This document shows, one piece after another, positions 1-7,550 of a DNA stretch of 14,164 nt. The notes beneath the pieces were generated by a model. It saw only the letters and a program-made list of their open reading frames with translations, was not told where the DNA came from and did not search any database. The translations under genes and the position numbers were made by a program. Source of the stretch: an uncultured Clostridia bacterium (GTDB lineage Bacteria > Bacillota > Clostridia > TANB77 > CAG-508); the NCBI GenBank assembly GCA_947599995.1, contig CANQFW010000033.1:1-14164 (forward strand), in the 5' to 3' direction. The stretch's first letter is position 1. Every line of letters starts with the position of its first letter.

Positions 1-330
1 AATTTCATTATTTAAAAAGCTTAGTAAAAATATAAGAACAAGATTTGTAAATGGTCCTGCCATAGCAATTAATAATTTCTTTATTTGAACCATATTAGAT
101 TTACATACCTTATTATTGTACTCATCTTCCATTATTTTAAATTTTACTGAAAACCCTAGTGGCGTGAAGCTAATGCTTTCTGGTTTAAATCCAACTAATA
201 TTCCCATAAGTAAATGGCCTAGCTCATGCAAAATAGCAAATATAATCATATAGGAATATGTACTTATCTGTTTAGTAAAATAAAAAATAACTAAGAAAAA
301 AAATATTTTGAAATCTATTTTGAAACTCAT
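1..330 (-). CDS. spoIVFB: SpoIVFB-like site-2 protease (M50), N-terminal part, cut by left edge
   Basis: The reading frame is open to the left edge and gives the first 110 residues of a membrane metalloprotease. Visible are a hydrophobic N-terminal segment (about residues 9-34), the zinc motif HELGH at residues 35-39 at the end of that segment, and an A-G-P-F-T-N motif near residue 91, both typical of M50/S2P proteases of the SpoIVFB type. In Bacillus SpoIVFB sits in the membrane around the forespore and cleaves pro-sigma-K. SpoIVFA-like and M50 genes lying next to each other, as here, is the classic spoIVF arrangement. The second metal-ligand motif lies outside the window. The start is uncertain: ATG at 330 has an AGGA close by, while ATG at 342 adds four residues. 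The only strong Shine-Dalgarno (GGAGG) lies further up and serves a four-codon ORF at 366-352. Two in-frame TAA codons exclude any earlier start. Confidence 0.85.
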   Translation of the reverse strand, partial: MSFKIDFKIFFFLVIFYFTKQISTYSYMIIFAILHELGHLLMGILVGFKPESISFTPLGFSVKFKIMEDEYNNKVCKSNMVQIKKLLIAMAGPFTNLVLIFLLSFLNNEI

Positions 331-351
331 TCTTCCTAGCATATGTTAGTC

Positions 352-366
352 TTAATAAACCAACAT
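352..366 (-). promoter_or_regulatory. Four-codon leader ORF (MLVY) with strong Shine-Dalgarno before spoIVFB
   Basis: A GGAGGA Shine-Dalgarno is followed at good spacing by ATG TTG GTT TAT TAA. This mini-ORF is in the same frame as spoIVFB and ends 9-21 bases before its candidate starts at 342 and 330, which have only weak ribosome binding sites of their own. The sequence fits translation by termination and reinitiation, or a damaged original start region. Seen in sequence; the function is inferred. Confidence 0.4.
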
Positions 367-451
367 ATTCCTCCATTCTTATTAATTTGAAAGTTTTTTA
401 ATTATATACATCTAACATATAAGTATAAAAATATCTATAAAATTCATCTAA

Positions 452-482
452 ATTTTATGTATTTTTATTTAGTTAAAGTCAA
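452..482 (-). promoter_or_regulatory. Putative promoter of spoIVFB (sigma-E-like or sigma-A-like)
   Basis: In the 143-base gap just after the spoIVFA stop, the minus strand reads GACTTTA, 14 bases, CATAAAAT. This matches the sigma-E -10 consensus CATACAMT at 7 of 8 and the -35 KMATATW at 5 of 7. The same bases can be read as a sigma-A promoter, TTGACT, 17 bases, CATAAA. The Bacillus spoIVF operon is sigma-E controlled, which favours the first reading. The region is very AT-rich, so chance matches are likely. No other element is visible in this gap apart from the leader ORF. Confidence 0.3.
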
Positions 483-485
483 TAC

Positions 486-1520
486 TTATATATTCAAAAT
501 AAGTTGTGGATCAACTAATCTTCCTTCCTTTCTAATTTCAAAATGTAAATGAGGTCCAGTTGAATTTCCTGTTGAACCCACTTCTGCTATACTTTGTCCC
601 TTTGTCACTGTATCTCCTTCTTTTAGATACAATTTACTACAATGTGCATAAATTATATCCACATCATCTATTTGTATTTTATAATGTTTTCCATAATCGC
701 CATAAGAAGATACTAAAGTTACAATTCCATCTGTAGCAGATTTAATTACAGTGCCTGAAACCGCTGCAATATCCAAACCTGTGTGATTTTTTGGCACAGT
801 AGATGTACTTGGATTTCTTGGTCCAAATTTTGAACTTATATACCCTTGAACAGGTATCTCAAAATTAATAGATTTTTTTATATTCTCAGCATCTATTTCC
901 ATTTGAGACTTTTGATTCACATTATCTTCTCCAACGATTTCTTCATTATTAGCTTCATTTTCATCATTTGCTCCACCTATGCATATTCCTTCTTGCCCTT
1001 GTGATTCACTACCTGTTTCTTCACTAGAAGTTTTGCTTATGTTTTCTTGTGCGTCTTCTTTTTGCTCTTCTACTGTAGATTCATTTTTATCTTGATTTTT
1101 TTCTTGTTCGCTATCATTACTTCTACCAGAACTATCATTTGAATTACTGTTTTCATTTTCGTGTACGTTATCCACATTATCATCAATGTTTGTGGATAAC
1201 AATCCTAAAAAATAATTTTTAGCATCATTATAAAATTTACTAAAATCAATCTGTGTATTCAGCAATGATCTTACATTACTTCTAAAATCCTCAGAAAAAA
1301 TATATTCACTATTAGAAATAACATAAAATATAGCATATATTAGAAAGCATAAAACAATTTGTATGAGCATCTTCTTTAATAATGCAAATTTGGGGTTCTT
1401 TGTTTTGCCTTGTCTTTTCCCATTATATTTACATCTTAAATTATCATTTTGACTTACTCTTCTGTTATAAATTTCCTCAGCCCTTTTTATTCTTTCTTCA
1501 ACAGATATTGTTTTTTCCAT
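486..1520 (-). CDS. spoIVFA: SpoIVFA-like membrane protein with M23 (LytM) domain
   Basis: A 344-residue protein with a charged N-terminus (residues 1-47), one membrane segment (about 50-69), a long acidic linker rich in Asn, Ser, Glu and Asp (about 112-210), and a C-terminal M23/LytM domain (about 220-342). The zinc-site residues are present: His246 and Asp250 in HTGLD, and HLHFE at 324-328. SpoIVFA in Bacillus has the same plan and holds SpoIVFB in an inhibited complex with BofA, being cleaved itself to release it. The assignment rests on this architecture plus the M50 gene directly downstream. The Bacillus protein, as I recall it, lacks the full zinc-binding set and is about 264 residues, so this one differs in having an apparently complete site and a longer linker. 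The ATG start has GGAAGAGGTG upstream at good spacing. A plain murein endopeptidase is the alternative. Confidence 0.75.
   Translation of the reverse strand: MEKTISVEERIKRAEEIYNRRVSQNDNLRCKYNGKRQGKTKNPKFALLKKMLIQIVLCFLIYAIFYVISNSEYIFSEDFRSNVRSLLNTQIDFSKFYNDAKNYFLGLLSTNIDDNVDNVHENENSNSNDSSGRSNDSEQEKNQDKNESTVEEQKEDAQENISKTSSEETGSESQGQEGICIGGANDENEANNEEIVGEDNVNQKSQMEIDAENIKKSINFEIPVQGYISSKFGPRNPSTSTVPKNHTGLDIAAVSGTVIKSATDGIVTLVSSYGDYGKHYKIQIDDVDIIYAHCSKLYLKEGDTVTKGQSIAEVGSTGNSTGPHLHFEIRKEGRLVDPQLILNI
1167..1200. repeat. Inverted pair of perfect DnaA boxes inside spoIVFA
   Basis: GTTATCCACA (1167-1176) and its exact reverse complement TGTGGATAAC (1191-1200) are separated by 14 bases. Each contains the consensus DnaA box TTATCCACA without mismatch. 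They fall in the low-complexity linker of spoIVFA, where codon choice is loosely constrained. A third, one-mismatch box (TGTGGATCA on the plus strand, about 506-514) lies near the 3' end of the same gene. The boxes are seen directly; DnaA binding is inferred. Confidence 0.6.
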
Positions 1521-1597
1521 TCTAGCACCTCTTCCTTGGTTTTTTCTTTTAAATTTATATGCTAGAAAATTTTTTATTAGTACTTTTTATTTTTTTA

Positions 1598-1930
1598 TTA
1601 AGCATTTATTAATATTAACAATACAAAAAGGATACTTATTCCTATACTATAAGCTCTAAGACTTTTATATCTTTTGTAAAAATTTGTTTTTTTATTTGTT
1701 TTTTCTTTATGCTCTATTTCATTAATATAATTTGAAAGCACGCATTCCGCTTCTTTTACAATATAATCTGTCTTGTTTTCATTATTCTTTTCTTTGGAAT
1801 TAACTGTATTTTCTACGTATTCAAGCTTTCTAGCAGCTTTATTTGTCTTTAAAATAACAATTGCTTCCTCAACAAGGTTTGAAGGTAAATTTTTTAAAAT
1901 CACAATATTCTTCATTTTATTATTTTCCAT
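1598..1930 (-). CDS. Small tail-anchored membrane protein of unknown function
   Basis: I do not recognise this 110-residue protein. It starts MENNKMKNIVILKN, has a soluble, probably helical and charged part (about residues 1-90), and ends in a single hydrophobic segment (about 91-109) followed directly by the stop. That is the layout of a C-tail-anchored protein with the bulk in the cytoplasm. The ATG at 1930 has GGGAGAG seven bases upstream. An in-frame TTG at 1990 would add 20 residues but has only a weak AAGAG, so I chose the ATG. The gene ends 77 bases before spoIVFA with no terminator between them, so the two are probably cotranscribed, and it lies after the terminator of the kinase gene. 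A link to the SpoIVF complex is only a guess from position. Confidence 0.65.
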   Translation of the reverse strand: MENNKMKNIVILKNLPSNLVEEAIVILKTNKAARKLEYVENTVNSKEKNNENKTDYIVKEAECVLSNYINEIEHKEKTNKKTNFYKRYKSLRAYSIGISILFVLLILINA

Positions 1931-2130
1931 AACTTCTCTCCCTATAATTTCATTTTTTAAATTATTTCCATCTTTTTTATTTTTAATCAATATAAATCTC
2001 TTTTCATTACAATTAATGTATATATTTTTTTAGATTAGCTTCTATGCTAAAATTTGCTAATAAAGATGAAATAATTATAGAGCTTTATCTTTATAAAAAT
2101 AAGCTTTCCTAGAATATAAAAAAAGAACAT

Positions 2131-2157
2131 AAAAAACTGATTAGAAAAACTAATCAG
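2131..2157 (-). terminator. Intrinsic terminator of the two-component operon
   Basis: On the minus strand an 8-bp perfect stem (CTGATTAG / CTAATCAG) with a five-T loop is followed directly by six T. The kinase stop codon TAG (2152-2150) is part of the first arm, so translation and termination signals overlap. Confidence 0.8.
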
Positions 2158-3649
2158 CCAAATCAATATCAAAATAAAATTCTACTCCACCAATAACATT
2201 TTCAACTCCATATTCATTTCCATAATTGTTCATAATAGCTTTAATAATTGAAAGACCTATTCCATGTCCACCTTTATCTCTATTTCTAGATTCATCAACC
2301 TTATAAAATCTATTCCATATTCTTATTTTATCATGTTCCGAAAATTCTGTATATGTGTTAAATATTTTAACTCTAACCTTATTCTTTTCTTTAATTAATT
2401 CATTTTTTATTTCAATCTTCTTTTTCCCATCTATTTCACATGCATATTTAATAGCATTTGTAATATAATTCGTTAACACTTGTTCAATATAAAATGCATC
2501 CGCAAAAACTTCAATTTCACCTTTTAGATCATGTTCTAGTATTATATTCTCTTTTTCTAACATTACTTGTGACTTCCTCAATATCTCATTTTCTAATTCA
2601 ACTAAATTAAAATTCTTGTTATTAAATTTCATAGTTCCATATTCCAATTTCATAAGTTCAAGTAATTTCTTAACCAACACATCCATTTTAGTTGCTTCAT
2701 CTAAAATAACTTCTGCATAAAATTGTCTACTTTCTTCACTTGAATTTACATTTTCAATTAATCCCTCACTATATCCTTCAATAAGAGCAATGGGCGTTTT
2801 AAGTTCATGCGATACATCTGATATAAAACTTTTTCTCATCTCATCTATCTTAGACTTTTCTTCAATGTCTCGCTCCAGTTCCACATTTGTATTTCTTAAT
2901 TGCTCTATCGTTGCTTGTAATTTATCTGACATAGTATTTATACTTTTACCAAGCGTATCTATTTCATCTTTTGTGCCAGAGCCCCTATACTTATGACTAA
3001 AGTCTAAATTTGACATTTTTTTAGCAATATTATTTAACTCCACTATAGGCTTACTAAATCTTTCCGACACAATTGATACAATTACTCCTCCGATAATTAT
3101 AATAAATATTCCAATTGTATATAAGAATTTATTTGAAATTTCAACACTTTCTTCAATTGAAGTAATAGGCATTCTTATGTATATTTTGTAGTCATTACTA
3201 AGTGTCGCTCTTAACATTATATATTGTATATTTGTCTTATTATCTTTAAATTTATTTATGGTATATCTATCTGTCTGTTCAATTATGACATTTTGATTTT
3301 TCTCTTGCATTCCTACACCACTATAAATCCCAACTATTGTTGAATAAAAATCTTTATTTGATGTATAAATGCTTACATTATCATTACTTCTAATTAAAAT
3401 ATCAAAATTGTTATTTATTGAAATTTTATCTAATTCCTCATCCATCTCTACTTGGTTATTTTCTAAATAATATTCGCTTATTTGGTTAAAAACAACTTTT
3501 AAATCTGCTACCTTATTGTATTGGTAGAATTGAGCTAGAACAAAATTATTCAGCACAATGAGTAGTATCATCATTGAAATTACAACAATACATAGAGACA
3601 TAAAAAGTTTTACTTTTATCGATTTTAATTTGTTTTCTATTTTCTTCAT
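2150..3649 (-). CDS. Membrane sensor histidine kinase
   Basis: A 499-residue sensor kinase. Two membrane segments (about residues 14-38 and 174-196) enclose an extracellular sensor region of about 135 residues. Then follow a HAMP linker (about 197-250), a HisKA domain with the phosphoacceptor in SHELKTP (His281), and a HATPase domain with the N box around Asn398 and a glycine-rich G box GGHGIGL (460-466). It should autophosphorylate on His281 and pass the phosphate to the regulator encoded just upstream. The spacing is 20 bases and the pair is one operon ending in a terminator. ATG at 3649 has AGGAG upstream. The extracellular part shows no motif I can tie to a ligand, so the signal is unknown. 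Confidence 0.93.
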   Translation of the reverse strand: MKKIENKLKSIKVKLFMSLCIVVISMMILLIVLNNFVLAQFYQYNKVADLKVVFNQISEYYLENNQVEMDEELDKISINNNFDILIRSNDNVSIYTSNKDFYSTIVGIYSGVGMQEKNQNVIIEQTDRYTINKFKDNKTNIQYIMLRATLSNDYKIYIRMPITSIEESVEISNKFLYTIGIFIIIIGGVIVSIVSERFSKPIVELNNIAKKMSNLDFSHKYRGSGTKDEIDTLGKSINTMSDKLQATIEQLRNTNVELERDIEEKSKIDEMRKSFISDVSHELKTPIALIEGYSEGLIENVNSSEESRQFYAEVILDEATKMDVLVKKLLELMKLEYGTMKFNNKNFNLVELENEILRKSQVMLEKENIILEHDLKGEIEVFADAFYIEQVLTNYITNAIKYACEIDGKKKIEIKNELIKEKNKVRVKIFNTYTEFSEHDKIRIWNRFYKVDESRNRDKGGHGIGLSIIKAIMNNYGNEYGVENVIGGVEFYFDIDLAD

Positions 3650-3669
3650 AGCTAAGTCTCCTACCTGCT

Positions 3670-4347
3670 TTATTTTATCTCGAATTTATACCCAATTCCT
3701 CTAATTGTTTCGATATATTTTCCTTTTTTCCCAAGTTTATGCCTAATCTTTTTTATATGACTATCTATTGTTCTAGAATCTCCATAATAGTCATAATTCC
3801 AAACATTGTTTAGAATCTTATCTCTTGATAAAGCTACATTTTCATTATCTAATAAATATTTAAGTAATTCATATTCTCTTAGACTAAGTTCAATTTTTTT
3901 GCCATCAACAGAAACTGTTCTTCCACTTTCATCTATTACAATTCCATCATAGTTCCTTTTTTCCTCTTTTTCACCATTTACTCTCTTTAAAATAGCTTCA
4001 ATTCTCGCAACAAGAATTTTAGGGCTAAATGGTTTCGATATATATTCATCGACTCCAAGTTCAAAGCCAAATAACTCGTCTTGCTCCTCGCCCCTTGCGG
4101 TTAGCATAATTACTGGAACTTTAGAATTTTGTCTTATAGTCCTTAAAACGGTCCACCCATCTACTTTTGGCATCATTACATCTAATATTACTAAATCTAT
4201 AGATTCCTTTTTTTCCAAAAAAATCTCAATTGCTTCTTCTCCATCAGCAGCTTCTATAATTTGAAAATTTTTTACATTAAGGAAATCTCTAATTAAAGTT
4301 CTCATTCTTTTTTCATCATCAACTACCAAGATTGTTTGATTTACCAT
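3670..4347 (-). CDS. OmpR/PhoB-family response regulator
   Basis: A 225-residue regulator of normal length. The receiver domain (about residues 4-118) has the acidic pair Asp10-Asp11, the phosphoacceptor Asp56 in LDVMMP, Thr83 and Lys105. The C-terminal winged helix (about 130-224) has the family signature DSHIKKIRHKLG followed by IRGIGYKF. It is a DNA-binding transcription factor controlled by the kinase encoded directly downstream. ATG at 4347 has a very strong AAAGGAGG. A weak promoter-like pair (TTCAAA, 16 bases, TATATT on the minus strand) lies in the 63 bases between it and the rpoD terminator, so it is probably transcribed separately from rpoD. The regulon cannot be read from the window. 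Confidence 0.95.
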   Translation of the reverse strand: MVNQTILVVDDEKRMRTLIRDFLNVKNFQIIEAADGEEAIEIFLEKKESIDLVILDVMMPKVDGWTVLRTIRQNSKVPVIMLTARGEEQDELFGFELGVDEYISKPFSPKILVARIEAILKRVNGEKEEKRNYDGIVIDESGRTVSVDGKKIELSLREYELLKYLLDNENVALSRDKILNNVWNYDYYGDSRTIDSHIKKIRHKLGKKGKYIETIRGIGYKFEIK

Positions 4348-4410
4348 TTATTATTCCTCCTTTAGTTACACTTAATCGAATATATAGCTTAATATATTTT
4401 TTTGAATTTT

Positions 4411-4447
4411 ACAAAATTAAGGAGACCAAAACTCAGCTTTGACCTCC
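4411..4447 (-). terminator. Intrinsic terminator after rpoD
   Basis: A 10-bp stem on the minus strand (GGAGGTCAAA at 4447-4438 pairs with TTTGGTCTCC at 4430-4421, including two G-U pairs) has a 7-base loop and is followed by TTAATTTTG. It begins 10 bases after the rpoD stop. Confidence 0.75.
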
Positions 4448-4456
4448 TCAAAAAAC

Positions 4457-5590
4457 CTATCCCATATAATCCTTCAATTTCTTACTTCTGCTTGGATGTC
4501 TAAGTTTCCTCAAAGCCTTAGCCTCAATCTGACGAATTCTTTCTCTAGTAACATCGAATTCTCTTCCAACCTCTTCCAAAGTTCTCGCCTTTCCATCCTC
4601 TAAACCAAACCTCAATTTTAAAACTTTAGCCTCTCTTGGGGTTAAAGTGGACATTACCTCTTCCAATTGCTCTTTAAGAAGAGTGTATGCCGCAGCATCT
4701 TGTGGCGCTGGTGAATCATCGTCTTGTATAAAGTCTCCTAGGTGACTATCGTCTTCCTCCCCTATTGGAGTTTCAAGAGACACTGGGTCTTGAGCTATTT
4801 TTTGTATCTCCATTACCCTTTCAACAGGCATGTCTAACTCTTTCGATAACTCTTCTGGCGTTGGTTCTCTACCTAGTTGTTGCAAAAGATGCCTTGAAGT
4901 CCTTATTAATTTATTAATTGTTTCTACCATGTGAACGGGAATACGTATTGTACGTGCTTGATCTGCAATAGCTCTTGTAATTGATTGCCTAATCCACCAT
5001 GTTGCATATGTGCTAAACTTAAAACCTTTTGTGTAATCAAACTTCTCAACTGCTTTTATAAGTCCCATATTTCCTTCTTGAATTAAATCCAAAAATAGCA
5101 TTCCTCTTCCAACATATTTTTTTGCAATACTTACAACCAATCTTAGATTTGATTCTGCAAGTTCTTGTTTTGCATCTTCGTCATTTTCTAGAATTCTTTT
5201 AGCAAGTTCTAGTTCTTTTTCATATGTTAAAAGCGGAATTCTTCCTATTTCTCTTAAATACATTCTTACCGGATCATCAACATTTATGCCTTCAAAATTT
5301 TCAATTGGTTCTTCGTCTAATTTTAAGTCCTCTACTTCTTTTAAATCCGCTTCATCTGGTTCATCCTCAAATTCCTCTTTTAGAACGTCAACACCCATTG
5401 TTTCCATAGCATCAAATACTTTTTCTATTTGTTCTTGGTTAATATTATCTAATTCTGAAGCTAGCTCTCCATATGTTATTTTGCCCTTTTCTTTTGCCTT
5501 TTTTATAATTTTGCTTACTTTTTCTTCTGCCTCTTGTTGTTCTGTTCCCTCTATTTTTTCATTTATTTTTTCAGTGTCTTTATTTTCCAC
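4457..5590 (-). CDS. rpoD: RNA polymerase primary sigma factor (sigma-70, RpoD/SigA)
   Basis: A 377-residue housekeeping sigma factor, matching the Bacillus SigA length. It has an acidic region 1.1 (about residues 20-95), region 1.2 starting DDPVRMYLREIG, the very conserved regions 2.1-2.4 (core binding, -10 melting and recognition, including KFSTYATWWIRQ and ITRAIADQARTIRIP), region 3, and region 4 with the -35-binding helix (VTRERIRQIEAKALRKLR). The GTG start at 5590 is preceded by AGAGGTGAAAGGG, which overlaps the dnaG stop, so translation is probably coupled. dnaG-rpoD is the ancient macromolecular synthesis operon. Here no rpsU precedes it. A hairpin terminator follows. Confidence 0.98.
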   Translation of the reverse strand: MENKDTEKINEKIEGTEQQEAEEKVSKIIKKAKEKGKITYGELASELDNINQEQIEKVFDAMETMGVDVLKEEFEDEPDEADLKEVEDLKLDEEPIENFEGINVDDPVRMYLREIGRIPLLTYEKELELAKRILENDEDAKQELAESNLRLVVSIAKKYVGRGMLFLDLIQEGNMGLIKAVEKFDYTKGFKFSTYATWWIRQSITRAIADQARTIRIPVHMVETINKLIRTSRHLLQQLGREPTPEELSKELDMPVERVMEIQKIAQDPVSLETPIGEEDDSHLGDFIQDDDSPAPQDAAAYTLLKEQLEEVMSTLTPREAKVLKLRFGLEDGKARTLEEVGREFDVTRERIRQIEAKALRKLRHPSRSKKLKDYMG

Positions 5591-5603
5591 TTCCCTTTCA
5601 CCT

Positions 5604-7388
5604 CTACTTAATTTTTACTAATCTTAAAATAATTTCGTTTAATTCTTGTCCCAATTTTTTCTTTTTTTCTGTGTTTTGTTCTTCTGATTCCTGTCTTAAA
5701 ATTTCATCTCTTCTTTTTTCTAATTTTTCTCTTTCGTACTTAGTAAATATATCTTCTAATGCCTTTTTATTGTCTGTAATTCCATAGTCTTCCGCCATTA
5801 TTGAAGTTAAATGACTTTGAACATCTTCATCTTCTATGTGGTCCAAAACCGCTGAAATGTTGTAATTTTCTTTCTCTAACTCTTTATAGAGCTCTTGTAT
5901 AATGACCTTATTTAAAGAAAACCTAAAGTCTTCTGGCTTCAAATGTTCTTTTATTGTTTCGTAATTTTGTGGTTCGTCTATAAGTATTGAAATTATTGTG
6001 TCTTCACGTTTTTTTATTTCTTCAGTGATTGTTTCTTGCACTTGATTTATTTTACTTTCTGTATGAACCTTATATGTTTTTTCTAGTACCTTTTTATCTA
6101 AATTTGATGAATATTTAATTTTATTTACTTGTGCGAATATTGCCTCTTTAGATATATTATATCCTTTAGCTATTTTTTCTATGTATATTTCTCTTTCCAT
6201 TGTATTGTCAATTTTTGAAATTAATTTTGCAATTTCATTTAAAAATTTAATTTTGTCAGCAACATTGTCTAAATTTAAATCCTGTTTTAGTACTTTTACT
6301 TTAAATTCTATAAGCGATATTGCATTATCCATTATTTTTTGAAAATTAGCTGAACCATATTTTATTACGTATTCATCCGGATCTTTTGCACCTGTCATTT
6401 GCAAAACTCTCATGTCGCATCCCATGTTCTGCATTACTTCCATAGCTCTTATTATTGCTGTTTGTCCTGCTCCATCTGAATCGAATCCTAATATTACTTG
6501 CTCAGCATTTTTTCTAAGCAACCATCCTTGGCTTTGCGTAAGCGCTGTTCCTAGCGAAGCAACTACATTTGTTATTCCTCTTTGATGAAGCGATATAGCA
6601 TCCATATAGCCTTCTACTATTAATAATTTTTTTGTATCACCTTTTTTCGCAACATTTAGCCCAAATAAGTGCTTACCTTTGCTATATACAACGTTTTCTG
6701 GTGAATTTATATATTTTGGTTTGGAATCATCTAAAACTCTTCCTCCAAATGCTATAACTCTTCCTCTTTCGTCTAAAATTGGAATTATTATTCTATTTCT
6801 GTATCTATCTATATATGTTCCGTTTTCATTTTTATTTACTAATCCGGATTCTAAAATTTCTTGCTCACCAAAACCTTGTTTTTTTAGTGCTTGGTATAGT
6901 TCATCAAAATTACCAGAAAATCCTATTTTGTAGCTTTCTAGTGTTTCATTATTTAGCTTTCTTTTTTTTATATATTCTTGGCCAATTTGTGATTCTTTTT
7001 TGTATAGTCTTTTATGATAGTATTCTGCCGCAAAAGCATTTACTTTGTAAACTTTAGATTTAAGCTCTTCTTTTTTGCTATCAATATTGTTTTCTAAAAC
7101 TGGCAATTTAATATTTGCTCTTTCTGCTAAATTTTCTATAGCCTCTTTAAAGCCAATTCCTTCTATTCTACTTATAAATGTAATTACATTTCCTCCAACA
7201 CCACATCCAAAGCAGTGGAATATTTGCTTGTCCGGGGAAACAGAAAAAGAAGGGGATTTTTCATTATGAAATGGGCATAATCCAAAATAATTTCTTCCAC
7301 TTCTTTTTAAATGCACATATTGTGAAATAACTTCTACTATATCGTTTGTATCTCTTACTTCTTCTAGTATTTCATCACTATATCGCAA
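5604..7388 (-). CDS. dnaG: DNA primase DnaG
   Basis: A 594-residue bacterial primase that makes RNA primers at the replication fork. The N-terminal CHC2 zinc ribbon has Cys38, His41, Cys59 and Cys62. The catalytic core includes the RNA polymerase domain and a Toprim fold (about 254-335) with Glu259 in VEGYMD and the Asp303/Asp305 pair in FDSDGAG. The C-terminal part (about 450-594) is helical and charged, as expected for the helicase-binding domain, and diverges as usual. The TTG start at 7388 follows GAGAGGG at good spacing and gives the conserved beginning MRYSDEILEEV. It is 13 bases from rpoD, so they form one operon. A sigma-H-like promoter lies about 80 bases upstream. Confidence 0.98.
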   Translation of the reverse strand: MRYSDEILEEVRDTNDIVEVISQYVHLKRSGRNYFGLCPFHNEKSPSFSVSPDKQIFHCFGCGVGGNVITFISRIEGIGFKEAIENLAERANIKLPVLENNIDSKKEELKSKVYKVNAFAAEYYHKRLYKKESQIGQEYIKKRKLNNETLESYKIGFSGNFDELYQALKKQGFGEQEILESGLVNKNENGTYIDRYRNRIIIPILDERGRVIAFGGRVLDDSKPKYINSPENVVYSKGKHLFGLNVAKKGDTKKLLIVEGYMDAISLHQRGITNVVASLGTALTQSQGWLLRKNAEQVILGFDSDGAGQTAIIRAMEVMQNMGCDMRVLQMTGAKDPDEYVIKYGSANFQKIMDNAISLIEFKVKVLKQDLNLDNVADKIKFLNEIAKLISKIDNTMEREIYIEKIAKGYNISKEAIFAQVNKIKYSSNLDKKVLEKTYKVHTESKINQVQETITEEIKKREDTIISILIDEPQNYETIKEHLKPEDFRFSLNKVIIQELYKELEKENYNISAVLDHIEDEDVQSHLTSIMAEDYGITDNKKALEDIFTKYEREKLEKRRDEILRQESEEQNTEKKKKLGQELNEIILRLVKIK

Positions 7389-7466
7389 ATTTTTCCCTCT
7401 CTTTCTTTTATTTATTTTTTGGCCTTTATTGTTTACAAATATATACTTTTTATTCTTATATTTATA

Positions 7467-7495
7467 TTATTCGACGTATTTTACATAAATCCTGC
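7467..7495 (-). promoter_or_regulatory. Putative sigma-H promoter of dnaG-rpoD
   Basis: The minus strand reads GCAGGATTT, 11 bases, GTCGAATAA, which fits the B. subtilis sigma-H consensus RnAGGAwWW-N11/12-RnnGAATww at every specified position and in spacing. A start site would lie near 7460, about 70 bases before dnaG. A weak sigma-A reading (TTTATG, 17 bases, TATAAA) overlaps it. The B. subtilis rpoD operon is known to have a sigma-H promoter. The match is seen in the sequence; its use is inferred. Confidence 0.5.
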
Positions 7496-7550
7496 TTTTT
7501 TTAGCAATTTTTGCTTTTACCTGTATAAACAAAAAACGCCAGAACCATGT

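Noticed and set aside
331..376. Overlapping 34-codon ORF beginning at the ATG just before GGAGG
   Set aside because: It has no Shine-Dalgarno of its own and overlaps the clearly coding spoIVFB frame.
1931..1990. Longer version of the tail-anchored gene starting at TTG 1990
   Set aside because: Its upstream site is weak, and ATG 1930 has a clear GGGAGAG at proper spacing.
2034..2110. Near-palindrome around AGCTTTAT...ATAAGCT, a TATAAT, and a loose sigma-E-like pair before the tail-anchored gene
   Set aside because: The arms do not pair well, no -35 fits the TATAAT, and the sigma-E-like pair has a 16-base spacer and a poor -10. This AT-rich stretch gives such matches by chance.
5224..5621. 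Plus-strand open frames opposite rpoD, dnaG, the surface gene and others
   Set aside because: They lie antisense to well-supported genes, have Ser/Leu/Phe-rich shadow composition and no plausible start signals.
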